A stretch of 17,553 bases of DNA from Hyphomonadaceae bacterium (GTDB lineage Bacteria > Pseudomonadota > Alphaproteobacteria > Caulobacterales > Aquidulcibacteraceae). Shown here piece after piece: positions 1 to 7,770 of the stretch. The notes beneath the pieces were generated by a model, which saw only the letters and a program-made list of their open reading frames with translations, did not search any database and was not told where the DNA came from. The DNA lies in assembly GCA_025458365.1 (NCBI GenBank), contig JALOSP010000006.1, positions 1-17,553 of the forward strand, given 5' to 3'. Made by a program: the position numbers and the translations under genes. Each line of letters starts with the position of its first letter. Positions within the stretch are counted from its first letter, which is position 1.

Positions 1-209
1 GGATGGAAGCCTGGTGCGAGGAAATCCGCGAAGATCGCAACGTCGAGCTCTACACCGTGGCCGTCAACATCTCCGATGCGACTGCCGTGGCCAAACTGGC
101 TGCCTGTGCGGGCGATCCCGATCGCGCATTTTCCGTGGATGCATCGCAACTCAGCGAAACACTCGGCGACATCGCCAAGTCGATCTTCCAGTTGCGGCTC
201 AAGGAATAG
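1..209 (+). CDS. TadG-like pilus assembly protein, C-terminal fragment (5' end outside window)
   Basis: This is the last 68 or so residues of a protein that begins before the window; the reading frame is set by the codon at base 3. The residues resemble the end of the von Willebrand factor A-like domain of Flp pilus assembly protein TadG: a strand reading LYTVAVNI, a short cysteine-containing helix (LAACAGDPDRAF), then a closing helix with the ending IFQLRLKE typical of TadG proteins. TadG is an envelope component of the Tad (tight adherence) pilus machine, so more tad genes may lie to the left. The stop codon overlaps by 11 bases the stop of the hydrolase gene on the other strand. Recognition rests on the short C-terminal pattern only. 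Confidence 0.72.
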   Translation, partial: MEAWCEEIREDRNVELYTVAVNISDATAVAKLAACAGDPDRAFSVDASQLSETLGDIAKSIFQLRLKE

Positions 210-963
210 AGGCAACGAGATCGCCAATCATGGCCAGCATCAGGGCCAGATCGGAAGGGCGTGACAGCCGATGGTCTCCATCGCGGACGAGGGTCAGCTG
301 AACATCCAGTCCCGGGAAAAGGTCCATCAGCGCCAGTGTGTTCTGCCATGGCACATCCGGATCGGCCTGACCCTGTAACAGGCGCACCGGCCCGTCGAAC
401 AGGATCGGCCGGTCGAGGACGAGATTGCTCCGCCCGCTCTCGATCAGCGCCCGTGTGATCCTGTACCCGCCACCATCGTAAGCCGACGGGCGCAGCCATG
501 AGCCTTCGGCCTCGATTTCGGCCCGCACTTCGGCCGGGAAGGTCTGCCACATCAGGACCTCGGTGAAGTCCGGCGCCGGGGCGATCAGAAACAGGCCGAC
601 AACGCGTGCGGGCCTTGCGCGCGCGGCCAGCAGCGCCATCCATGCGCCCATCGACGACCCCACCAGCACGAGCGGCCCATGTGTACGCCGGTCAATCACC
701 TCGATCGCATCGTCGCGCCACATGTCGATGGTGCAATCCTCGAACGCGCCTTCAGACTGGCCGTGGCCGCGATAGTCGAAACGCAGGAAGCTGCGACCGG
801 TTTCGCGGGCCCATTGATGCAGAGCCTGTGCCTTGGACCCCTCCATGTCGGAATGAAGCCCGCCCAGCCAGACAAGTGTTGGCCCTTTTCCCTGGTGACC
901 TCTCCACGCCAGCGTGTGTCCATCTCTGGAGGTCAGGACGTCAGGGGCGTTCCGGGTGGTCAA
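199..963 (-). CDS. alpha/beta hydrolase, ABHD10/palmitoyl-thioesterase-like family
   Basis: A soluble serine hydrolase of about 254 residues. Visible motifs are the oxyanion region LGGLHSDM, the FDYRGHGQS strand-turn, the nucleophile elbow GSSMG (Ser about 104), the acid in GQADPDVP (Asp about 201) and the histidine in DGDHRLS (His about 231), so a full catalytic triad is present. The APAPDFTE and ITRALIE segments match the bacterial relatives of mitochondrial ABHD10; the natural ester or thioester substrate is unknown. I chose the TTG at 963 because family members begin about ten residues before the RDGHTLAW strand and because it leaves a gap to the divergent glycosyltransferase. The frame stays open upstream, with ATGs at 1080 and 1128, but those starts would overlap the neighbouring gene. 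No strong ribosome site supports any of these starts. Confidence 0.85.
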   Translation of the reverse strand: MTTRNAPDVLTSRDGHTLAWRGHQGKGPTLVWLGGLHSDMEGSKAQALHQWARETGRSFLRFDYRGHGQSEGAFEDCTIDMWRDDAIEVIDRRTHGPLVLVGSSMGAWMALLAARARPARVVGLFLIAPAPDFTEVLMWQTFPAEVRAEIEAEGSWLRPSAYDGGGYRITRALIESGRSNLVLDRPILFDGPVRLLQGQADPDVPWQNTLALMDLFPGLDVQLTLVRDGDHRLSRPSDLALMLAMIGDLVASIP

Positions 964-1051
964 AGTCTTATCCGGGCTGAAAGCTGCATCATGGCGGGCA
1001 AAGTGCGTCTTGGGGGCTGAAACCGCAAGCCACTTGTGCCACAGGCCCCCG

Positions 1052-2200
1052 ATGCGGATACTGCAACTGATCCCCGACATGGGCACTGGAGGCGCCGAGC
1101 GCACCACGGTCGATGTCGCCGAGGCCATTGTCGCTGCTGGCGGGCAGGCTCATGTGTGGACTTCCGGTGGCAGGCTGGTTCCAGCGCTCAACGCCGCTGG
1201 TGCCCGCGTCCATATCGCCGATGCTGCGACCAAGTCGCCGTGGCAGGTTCTGCAGGCCAACCCCGGCAGGCTGGAGAACCTGATCCGGCAGTACGGGATC
1301 GAGCTGGTCCACGCCCGCTCGCGCGCACCGGCCTGGAGCGGCCTGATCGCGGCCCGCCGGTCCGGGGTTCCGTTCGTCACGACATATCACGGGATCTATA
1401 ATGGACGATCAGGGCTGAAACGCTGGTACAATGGTGTCATGGCGCGCGGCGATCTGGTGATCGCCAACTCGCAATTCACCGCCGATCATGTGATCTCCAC
1501 TCATGGTGTGGCACCTGACCGGTTGCGGGTGATCCCGCGCGGTGTCGATCTTGACCGGTTTGACCGCGACGCTGTCACGCCAGACCGCGTGGCGGCCCTG
1601 CGTGCGTCGTGGCTTTCCGATGCGCCTGCCGATTTGCCTGTGATCATGTTGCCAGGTCGATTGACCGCCTGGAAAGGCCAGCTGGTCCTGATTGAAGCGC
1701 TGGCCCGGTTGGCAGGGCAGGGCAGGGCCGCCATCGGCTTGCTGGTCGGAGACGATCAGGGGCGCCACGACTATACCGCCAGCCTGAAAACCGCGATTGC
1801 AAGGCACGGACTGGAGGGAAACGTGCGGCTGGTCGGCCATTGTGATGACATGCCAGCTGCGCTCTTGCTGGCTGATGTGGTGGCCTGCCCGTCGACCGAC
1901 CCTGAAGCGTTCGGGCGCACGGCAGCCGAGGCAGGCGCGATGGGGGTGCCGGTGGTGGCCGCAGCCCATGGGGGCGCGCTGGAGGTGATCGCTCCCGGCG
2001 ACACCGGACTGTTGGTGGCGCCCGGTGACAGCGCAGCACTGGCAGGCGCACTGGAACAGCTGCTGGCTATGCCAGTGAGCGAGCGGGAAACCATGGGCAT
2101 TGCGGCAATGGCCAGAGTGCGCAGCACGTTCTCGAAGCAAAGCTTGCAGTCGCAGACCCTTGGCGTGTATCGCGAGCTCCTGCGGGAGGCCGGCCATTGA
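1052..2200 (+). CDS. glycosyltransferase family 4 (GT-B fold)
   Basis: A 382-residue retaining glycosyltransferase. The N-terminal Rossmann domain starts MRILQLIPDMGTGGAER, with the acceptor-side loop GGAER at residues 13-17. The C-terminal donor domain has PGRLTAWKGQ (about 201-210) and the EX7E motif of GT4 enzymes, with Glu285 and Glu293 in DPEAFGRTAAE. The ATG at 1052 is chosen because the family's first beta strand starts there; the frame is open further upstream but that stretch is not family-like, and no clear Shine-Dalgarno is visible. It is coupled to the GT9 gene by a 4-base overlap. By family and context the pair probably extends a surface glycan such as LPS core or an O-linked polymer; donor and acceptor cannot be read from the sequence. 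Confidence 0.92.
   Translation: MRILQLIPDMGTGGAERTTVDVAEAIVAAGGQAHVWTSGGRLVPALNAAGARVHIADAATKSPWQVLQANPGRLENLIRQYGIELVHARSRAPAWSGLIAARRSGVPFVTTYHGIYNGRSGLKRWYNGVMARGDLVIANSQFTADHVISTHGVAPDRLRVIPRGVDLDRFDRDAVTPDRVAALRASWLSDAPADLPVIMLPGRLTAWKGQLVLIEALARLAGQGRAAIGLLVGDDQGRHDYTASLKTAIARHGLEGNVRLVGHCDDMPAALLLADVVACPSTDPEAFGRTAAEAGAMGVPVVAAAHGGALEVIAPGDTGLLVAPGDSAALAGALEQLLAMPVSERETMGIAAMARVRSTFSKQSLQSQTLGVYRELLREAGH
2184..2189 (+). promoter_or_regulatory. Shine-Dalgarno GGGAGG deciding the TTG start of the GT9 gene
   Basis: GGGAGG lies 7 bases upstream of the TTG at 2197, inside the end of the GT4 gene. It supports TTG as the initiator and translational coupling of the two glycosyltransferases. 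Confidence 0.6.
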
Positions 2201-3243
2201 CAGGGAAATCGATTGTTCTGGCATCTGCCGGTCCGGCGCCAATCCCTTCACAAGCGCGGCGGGTGGCCGTGATGATCTGTGGTGGGCTGTCCGATGCGGT
2301 GCTGGCACTGGCGCCGCTCAAAATGATCCGGACACATCACCCGGGGTCCACACTGATCGTGATGACCGAGCCGGGCCTGACCCGACTGTTCAAGCTGTGC
2401 CCCCATGTCGATCAGGTCGAAACCCGGTGGACACCGGGCAAGCCGATGGAACGGATGGCCGCGCGCTGGCGCCTTGTGTTCTCCAGGATCGATGTTGTCT
2501 ACGACCTGACCAATACCGACCAGACATCGGCATTCCTGCGCCGGTTCTGGCCGCGCAAGCCCTATTGGTCCGGGACCGCCGAGGGGTGTTCGCATCCCCA
2601 TCCAGACCGTGGCGCCGCCGATTTGCACCGGCTGGACCGGCATGGTGAACAATTGTGTCTGGCCGGGCTGGGGCCTGCGAACGGCTATCCCTTGGGTTCG
2701 GCGCCACTACCGGACGTGAGCTGGCTGATGCAGCCCGCAGGCGCGCCATCACAGGCTTCCCAGCAGGGGATCAAAGGGAGGTTCGGCCTGATCCTGCCCG
2801 AGGCGCTGGCCGGCCACGCCGCGGTGCAATGGCCGGTCGCGCGCTATGTTGAGCTGGCCCAAGCCATGGAACGGCGGGGTTTGAAGCCGGTGGTTGCCGG
2901 CGGGCCGGGCGCGGTCCCGCTTGCCGGTGCCATCCGCAAATCGGTTCCTGATGCGCTGGATCTGACGGCGCGGCTCGACCTGGTACAATTCATCCAGCTC
3001 GCGCGGGAATCCACTGTGGCGGTGGGCGGCGAAAGCGACATGACCATCCTGGCCGCCACGGCTGGCGCCCCCACCGTGGCTCTGGTCAACCCGGCGGTAC
3101 GGGTGGTGGCGCGGGTCGCCCCCCGTGGTCCGGCAACAGTGACATTGGTGGCCCGCAACTTCCGTGAAATTTCCATTGCCGACATCATGAATGCGGCACG
3201 CTCGGTGCAAGAGGCCGATCTGCTGCAGGTGGTCGCCGCCTGA
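2197..3243 (+). CDS. glycosyltransferase family 9 (heptosyltransferase-like)
   Basis: A 348-residue GT-B enzyme of the heptosyltransferase family. The N-domain shows VAVMICGGLSDAVLALAP (about 23-40), the usual glycine-rich loop before the first helix, and a central WSGTAEGCSHPHPD stretch (about 124-137) like that of an alphaproteobacterial GT9 subgroup. The C-domain has the Rossmann strand VVAGGPG (232-238) and the sugar-nucleotide loop followed by AATAGAPTVALVNP. That loop reads VGGESDMT (276-283), where GT9 enzymes usually have a GNDTGPMH-like motif, so donor binding may differ. The TTG start overlaps the GT4 stop (TTGA) and has a good ribosome site. It ends convergently with the DUF4340 gene. 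The likely role is sugar transfer to LPS core or a related envelope glycan at the inner face of the cytoplasmic membrane. Confidence 0.88.
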   Translation: MTGKSIVLASAGPAPIPSQARRVAVMICGGLSDAVLALAPLKMIRTHHPGSTLIVMTEPGLTRLFKLCPHVDQVETRWTPGKPMERMAARWRLVFSRIDVVYDLTNTDQTSAFLRRFWPRKPYWSGTAEGCSHPHPDRGAADLHRLDRHGEQLCLAGLGPANGYPLGSAPLPDVSWLMQPAGAPSQASQQGIKGRFGLILPEALAGHAAVQWPVARYVELAQAMERRGLKPVVAGGPGAVPLAGAIRKSVPDALDLTARLDLVQFIQLARESTVAVGGESDMTILAATAGAPTVALVNPAVRVVARVAPRGPATVTLVARNFREISIADIMNAARSVQEADLLQVVAA

Positions 3244-3279
3244 CCACAGCGTCCGGCCACAGCTCCGGGGGCCGGGTCA
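3241..3279. terminator. possible bidirectional terminator between convergent genes
   Basis: Only 33 bases separate the stops of the GT9 and DUF4340 genes. CCGGCC (3253-3258) pairs with GGCCGG (3270-3275) around an 11-base loop, and TGACC/GGTCA flank it at the two stops. There is no T-tract on either strand, so this is at best a weak or Rho-assisted terminator. Confidence 0.3.
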
Positions 3280-4305
3280 CTCCGGGGCGCCAGTCGGTTC
3301 GGTTTCGACCTGGTCTTTGGTGAACAGAAACGGGGCAAGGACCGGGGAACGCAGGAACATGTCGCGGCCATCTGCGCGCCCGTTCCAGTCGCCAACCCAG
3401 TCCCGGATGGCAGCAGAACTGCCCGCTGGCGCGCTGGCGGATGTTCGCACCCAGCCACCATTGTCATCAAGCTCCACGACATCCACGCCGATGGTTCGAC
3501 CATCACGCAATTGCCAGACATGACTTGCCAGTACCGCTGGCCCCGACTGGCCTGACTGCCGGACGTCCTCTGGCTGGAAGCCGGTCACAGCCAGCACAGC
3601 TGCAGTGGCGTTCGCGTTGCCACTTGCGGCAGTGCCTCCGCTGCCTGTTTCGGGCCCGAACCCACCGTCCGGCCTGCGCACCACTGCATAGGTCATGCCA
3701 CCCAGTGTGGCATCAAGCCGCTCGATGCGCTCGGGATCAACCGGCGGGAAATCGAAGTCCAGCCAGGCGGCTGGTTGGCGCAGATCGGGAAATCGGCCCG
3801 ACCCGCGATAAACCTGATTGTCACCGGCCTGCCGCACATAGAAGGTCGCGCCACGCTGCCCGACCAGCACGTCGGCCAACGACGTTCCAGTCTTGCCAGT
3901 CACCGTGATCCGCACGCCGTTGCCGAAGTCTTCTGGATTGGCCACAGCCAGCGTGTCGAACAAGGCCGGATCGTTGGTCCGTTTCTGCCCGTCGCGCAGT
4001 CCGCCCAGCGCTGTCAGCAGCGCTTCCACGGCTGCAGGTTTGACGCGATAATTGCCTCGTTCTCGCAACACCCAGCCTGTCGGCGTGCGCGCAAGAGTGT
4101 AAACGCCCGCAGGCAGGCGAACCTGGATGGTTGACGCCTCGGTTTCGGCCCGCTGCACCCCTGCCAGCACCGGCTTTCCACGGTCAGGCCCGGTGGTGTG
4201 CGTCTGGAGCACAGACACACCCGTCGCCAGCCCGATACTGGACAGGGCCAGAAGCCACACTGTTGCCAGTGTTCTTCTGCGCCTCTGGTGGCGCGGGCCC
4301 TTCAT
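3277..4305 (-). CDS. DUF4340 domain-containing membrane-anchored protein
   Basis: A 342-residue protein with a positively charged N-terminus (MKGPRHQRRRR) followed by one hydrophobic segment at about 12-33, so it is probably anchored in the inner membrane with the rest in the periplasm. The body looks like DUF4340: repeated short beta-rich units with the pattern of a glycine- and tryptophan-containing strand (TPTGWVLRERGNYRV), then VEALLTALGGLR and a second similar block (VRITVTGKTGTSLADVLVGQ). DUF4340 genes commonly follow gldA/gldG-type ABC genes; the biochemical function is unknown. The ATG at 4305 overlaps the stop of the permease/GldG gene (ATGA), which fixes the start and indicates coupled translation. 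Upstream codons in the same frame belong to that overlap and are not used. Confidence 0.82.
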   Translation of the reverse strand: MKGPRHQRRRRTLATVWLLALSSIGLATGVSVLQTHTTGPDRGKPVLAGVQRAETEASTIQVRLPAGVYTLARTPTGWVLRERGNYRVKPAAVEALLTALGGLRDGQKRTNDPALFDTLAVANPEDFGNGVRITVTGKTGTSLADVLVGQRGATFYVRQAGDNQVYRGSGRFPDLRQPAAWLDFDFPPVDPERIERLDATLGGMTYAVVRRPDGGFGPETGSGGTAASGNANATAAVLAVTGFQPEDVRQSGQSGPAVLASHVWQLRDGRTIGVDVVELDDNGGWVRTSASAPAGSSAAIRDWVGDWNGRADGRDMFLRSPVLAPFLFTKDQVETEPTGAPE

Positions 4306-6968
4306 GCGGCGGCCTCCCACTGCAGGCGTGCCTTGCGCTGGCGGCGCCAGAACAATCCGAAGCCAAGCCCAAGCCAGGCAAAGGGCACGAGGCCGGCGCA
4401 AACGACGATCATGCCGGTGCGGATCGTGCCGATCTGGTGGCTGGTGGCCGTCTGCAAAGTCCGCAACCGCTGGCGTGCGGCAATCAGTTCCCGCCGGAAG
4501 CGGGCCTGCTCCGCGTCATCTGGCCGGGCGCCATTGCCTTGGGCGCCAGAGGTCTGTCCAGCCTGTCCTGCAAGGCGCCGATCAAGCTCCTCCACCCGGA
4601 CTTCCAGGGCCCGCTGCTCTTCCAGAAGCTGGCTTTGCGACCGGGTTCGCAGCCGGTCGATCACGTCCAGCCGCCGTGCCCGGATCGGGCGTGAGCGCAC
4701 CTGCGCCAGCTGGGTACCGCCTGCCAGCGCGTCGACGACATTGAGAAACAGGGCCTCATTGTCGGCAACCGGCCCATTCTGCCCCTGATAGAGCCCATCG
4801 TACAGGAAATCGGCGTCACCAAACAGGTAAATGCTGACCGGGCCGGTCGAGCGCTGAAGGGCAGGGCGGGCTACAGCCGGGGCACCGTCTGGGGCCGGAG
4901 GTGGCGGCTGTCCTGCGGTTGCGCTGTCCAGAAGTCCCGTGATTCTTGCTGCAATCAGGGTTGGTCCGTCCGAGCTTGGCCAATCGGCCAGCACTTGTTC
5001 GGGTCCGGCGCCAGACAAGGCAAACCGGGCCGGGAAGGCGCGCGATTGCGGGCTGGTCGTGGCGAGCGGTTCCAGTCGCAACGGACTGCCAGGAGCAAGC
5101 GAAACCGCCCCTGCCGTGGCAAAGTGGACACCGGCTTGCAGGGGAGCAGTCACCGGGTCGTTCTGCGATAGCCCGGCTTGCGGAATGGCGAAGTAGAACG
5201 GATGCGGCACCACCATGCCGCGCCCACCGACAGAGACCTGCACCGGCAAAGCGCCTTCCCGGTCGGCGGTGGCCTGATCGGACACGCGCAGTCCCCACCC
5301 GCCCAGCAGGTCGCCCAAGGCGCCGCCCAGCCCGGCCCGCCCCCCCACGTCGCGTCCTGCCGACAGGGCCGGGTCCAGCGCCATCACCAGCCGACCCTTC
5401 CGCAACACGAACTGGTCCACCAGCCAGCTCTGCCAGGGTGTGAGGTCGAACGGCTGGGCTATCACCAGAACGGCGATGTCGTCAGGGATTGCGTCGAAGT
5501 CCTGTGCCAGCACGGTCACCGGATGGTTTTCGACCAGTTTCGATGCGACGGGCGCAACCGGCCGACCCTCCGCGCTTCCCGGTTCGCTGGCAAACAGCCA
5601 GGGAAGATCGCTCAACACTGCAATCCCGGGCGGTGTCTCTTGCTGCAGCCGCACCAGCGCTGCGGTGACGTCATATTCGAGGCGCCCCTCGGTCGCCGGA
5701 TCAAGCGCGGGGATCGACACCATCTGGTCCACGGCATTGACCAGTGTCAGTCCAAACCAGGCCGGTACCCCACCGGCCGAAGTCTCCAAGGGCACCAGCC
5801 CCCCTTCCAACGCCTTGTCCTCGGCCAGCGAGAACGGGGCAACCCGCTGCACGATCAAGCGGAACCGGCCACCAGACCGCCGGGCATAAGTGGCCAGCAG
5901 GTCCTGAACCCGCCCGGCATAGGACTGATAGGCCGGGTCAAGGCCCTGCCCGGTCGCGGGGACATAGAGCGTGACGTCCACCGGGGTGTCGAGGCCTGCC
6001 AGCACCGAACGGGTCGCCGGTGAAAGTGTATACAGCCGGGCCTCGGTCGCATCGAGCCGGATGCCCGGCAGCGCGATTCGGGCCAGCAACGCCGTGCCTG
6101 CGAACGCAAGTGCGATGCCGACGATCAGAGCCGGAGTGTACCAGCGTGTTGCCAGCGCCGCCAGAGCGGAGGCCGTTCCTCCGGTCTCGGGCTGGTCTGC
6201 CCCGTCTTCCCGGTCAGGGGACGCAGGTGCGGGTGGCGTGATCTGGGCTGCGCTGATCGCCACACCAGCCGCCATCATCCCGAGACAATAGACCACTGTT
6301 GCCGCATCGATCACACCGCGCTGCAAGCCTTCGAACTGGCCCAAAAGCGTCATGCCGCGGGCTGCTGCGGCCAGCGGCGCACCCGCCACCCCAGCCAGCG
6401 CGCCTTCGACAATTGGAAGCCCCGGCGCCGTCAGCGCCACACACAGTGCCGCCGCCAGCATGAAGGCAACACTGGGATTGGCGGCCCGTGCCCCGGCGGC
6501 CAGACTGACCGAAACCGTCGCACCACACACCAGGATGCTGCCGAAGAGTGTTGCCAGCGTCGCCCCATGATCCACCGGCCCCAGCAGCCCCAGCATCAGC
6601 CAGAGCGGAAGGACCACGATCAGCGCCATCACCGCCAGCGCCCAGGCGGTCAGGAATTTGCCCAACGCCAGCGCCAGCGGCGAGGCTGGAAGACTGAGCA
6701 GATATTCGAGGCTGCCTTCACGTCGCTCGCCTGACCAGATGCTCATGGTCAGCGCGGGGGCAAACACGCACAAGAGCCAGGGCAGGAACTGGAACCAGGC
6801 TGTGAGTTCGGCCAGGCCCGCTTCGAACAGGCCGCCGGTTTCGAAGGCCAGCAACGTGGACAATGCGGCAAAAGCGGCCAGAAAGATGCTGACGGTGGGG
6901 CCTGCAAAGGCGATCCGCCACTCCCGTCGTGCAATCTGGAACACTGCTCCCGGCAGGCGAAGGCTCAT
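4302..6968 (-). CDS. fused ABC-2 permease / GldG-like protein
   Basis: An 888-residue fusion of two proteins that are separate in the classical gld system. Residues 1-245 form an ABC-2 type permease with about six hydrophobic segments and the motif IWSGERREGSLEYLLSLP typical of GldF-like permeases. A charged, proline-rich linker (about 246-265) leads to a further membrane segment (about 277-297). Residues 300-760 are the GldG-type periplasmic domain, opening RLYTLSPATRSVLAGLDTPVDV and containing strands such as VLVIAQPFDLTPWQ and YLFGDADFLYDG. A coiled coil rich in Arg, Glu and Leu (about 775-845) precedes a last membrane segment (about 853-876) and a basic tail. It overlaps the ATPase gene and the DUF4340 gene by 4 bases each. 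It presumably pairs with the ATPase as an envelope transporter or mechanotransmitter; no substrate is known for this family. Confidence 0.88.
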   Translation of the reverse strand: MSLRLPGAVFQIARREWRIAFAGPTVSIFLAAFAALSTLLAFETGGLFEAGLAELTAWFQFLPWLLCVFAPALTMSIWSGERREGSLEYLLSLPASPLALALGKFLTAWALAVMALIVVLPLWLMLGLLGPVDHGATLATLFGSILVCGATVSVSLAAGARAANPSVAFMLAAALCVALTAPGLPIVEGALAGVAGAPLAAAARGMTLLGQFEGLQRGVIDAATVVYCLGMMAAGVAISAAQITPPAPASPDREDGADQPETGGTASALAALATRWYTPALIVGIALAFAGTALLARIALPGIRLDATEARLYTLSPATRSVLAGLDTPVDVTLYVPATGQGLDPAYQSYAGRVQDLLATYARRSGGRFRLIVQRVAPFSLAEDKALEGGLVPLETSAGGVPAWFGLTLVNAVDQMVSIPALDPATEGRLEYDVTAALVRLQQETPPGIAVLSDLPWLFASEPGSAEGRPVAPVASKLVENHPVTVLAQDFDAIPDDIAVLVIAQPFDLTPWQSWLVDQFVLRKGRLVMALDPALSAGRDVGGRAGLGGALGDLLGGWGLRVSDQATADREGALPVQVSVGGRGMVVPHPFYFAIPQAGLSQNDPVTAPLQAGVHFATAGAVSLAPGSPLRLEPLATTSPQSRAFPARFALSGAGPEQVLADWPSSDGPTLIAARITGLLDSATAGQPPPPAPDGAPAVARPALQRSTGPVSIYLFGDADFLYDGLYQGQNGPVADNEALFLNVVDALAGGTQLAQVRSRPIRARRLDVIDRLRTRSQSQLLEEQRALEVRVEELDRRLAGQAGQTSGAQGNGARPDDAEQARFRRELIAARQRLRTLQTATSHQIGTIRTGMIVVCAGLVPFAWLGLGFGLFWRRQRKARLQWEAAA

Positions 6969-7726
6969 CCTCCCACCCTCCCGGTGTGGCCATGTTCACC
7001 AGCCAGTTCGGCAAAGACGGTTTCCAAGCCGCCAATTCCGCCTGCCCCGCCGGCTCGCAGCGCGCGTGCTCTGAATGCCGCCACCGGTTCGTCGGCCACA
7101 AGTCTGCCATTGGCAAGGAGCACGACCCGGTCTGCAATCGCTTCCACGTCGTCCAGTGCATGCGTGGACATCAAAATGATCCTGCCCGGCTTCAAGCGTT
7201 GCAGCAGGCTTCGGGTCACCTGCTTCTGGATCGGGTCAAGACCGTCCGTCGGCTCATCCAGCAGCAAGAGCTCGGGCCCGCCGACCAGTGTTGCAGCCAG
7301 CGCCGCCCTGCGCCTGTACCCTTTGGACAGGTGGCGGACCGGAGTATCAAGATAGGGCCCGACTGACGCTTCGGCGGCAACCGAAGCGACGATGGCACCG
7401 GTTTCGCGCCGCCCAAAGCCGCGGATCCCGGCAGCAAATTCCAGATGTTCGCGCACGGTCAGATCGGCTTGCAAGGGGGCGCCTTCGGGCAGGTAACCGG
7501 TCAGCGCGCGTGCAACCGCGGAATTGGCATCATGCGACAGGCCGAACAGGCTGATGTCCCCGGCGTCAGGCTCCAGAACGCCGGACAGCAATCGCATGCA
7601 GGTTGTCTTGCCTGCACCATTCGGACCCAGCAAGGCCACGATGGCCCCGGCCTCCAGTGTCAGGTCCAGCCGGTCGAGCGCCAGCCTGGCGCCGAAGCGT
7701 TTGGTCAGGGAACGACACTGCAGCAT
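6965..7726 (-). CDS. ABC transporter ATP-binding protein, GldA/ABC-2 type
   Basis: A 253-residue nucleotide-binding subunit. Visible motifs are Walker A GPNGAGKT (34-41), the Q-loop region GYLPEGAPL, where Glu takes the Q position as in many ABC-2 ATPases, the signature LSKGYRRR (133-140; LSKGY is the GldA/NodI-type form of LSGGQ), Walker B LLLLDEP (153-159), D-loop GLD, and the H-loop histidine at about 189. All catalytic elements are intact. Its stop overlaps the start of the fused permease/GldG gene. It begins 44 bases downstream of the PodJ-like gene on the same strand, with no obvious terminator between them, so cotranscription is possible. It should drive the permease fused to GldG. There is no strong Shine-Dalgarno before the ATG at 7726. 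Confidence 0.93.
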   Translation of the reverse strand: MLQCRSLTKRFGARLALDRLDLTLEAGAIVALLGPNGAGKTTCMRLLSGVLEPDAGDISLFGLSHDANSAVARALTGYLPEGAPLQADLTVREHLEFAAGIRGFGRRETGAIVASVAAEASVGPYLDTPVRHLSKGYRRRAALAATLVGGPELLLLDEPTDGLDPIQKQVTRSLLQRLKPGRIILMSTHALDDVEAIADRVVLLANGRLVADEPVAAFRARALRAGGAGGIGGLETVFAELAGEHGHTGRVGG

Positions 7727-7770
7727 GCGGCTTCGCTACACGTCCGCTGACCCAGCGCCAAGCCAGGTGA

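Noticed and set aside
964..1128. N-terminal extension of the hydrolase to ATG 1080 or 1128
   Set aside because: It would overlap the start of the GT4 gene and add residues that family members lack. It remains possible only as an alternative.
1409..2308. 299-residue open frame on the minus strand opposite the GT4 gene
   Set aside because: It is antisense to a well-supported glycosyltransferase and has low-complexity His/Gln/Arg-rich composition.
7745..7757. Small hairpin CGCTG-ACC-CAGCG between the PodJ-like and ATPase genes
   Set aside because: Five base pairs, a 3-base loop and no T-tract on the relevant strand; too weak to call a terminator.
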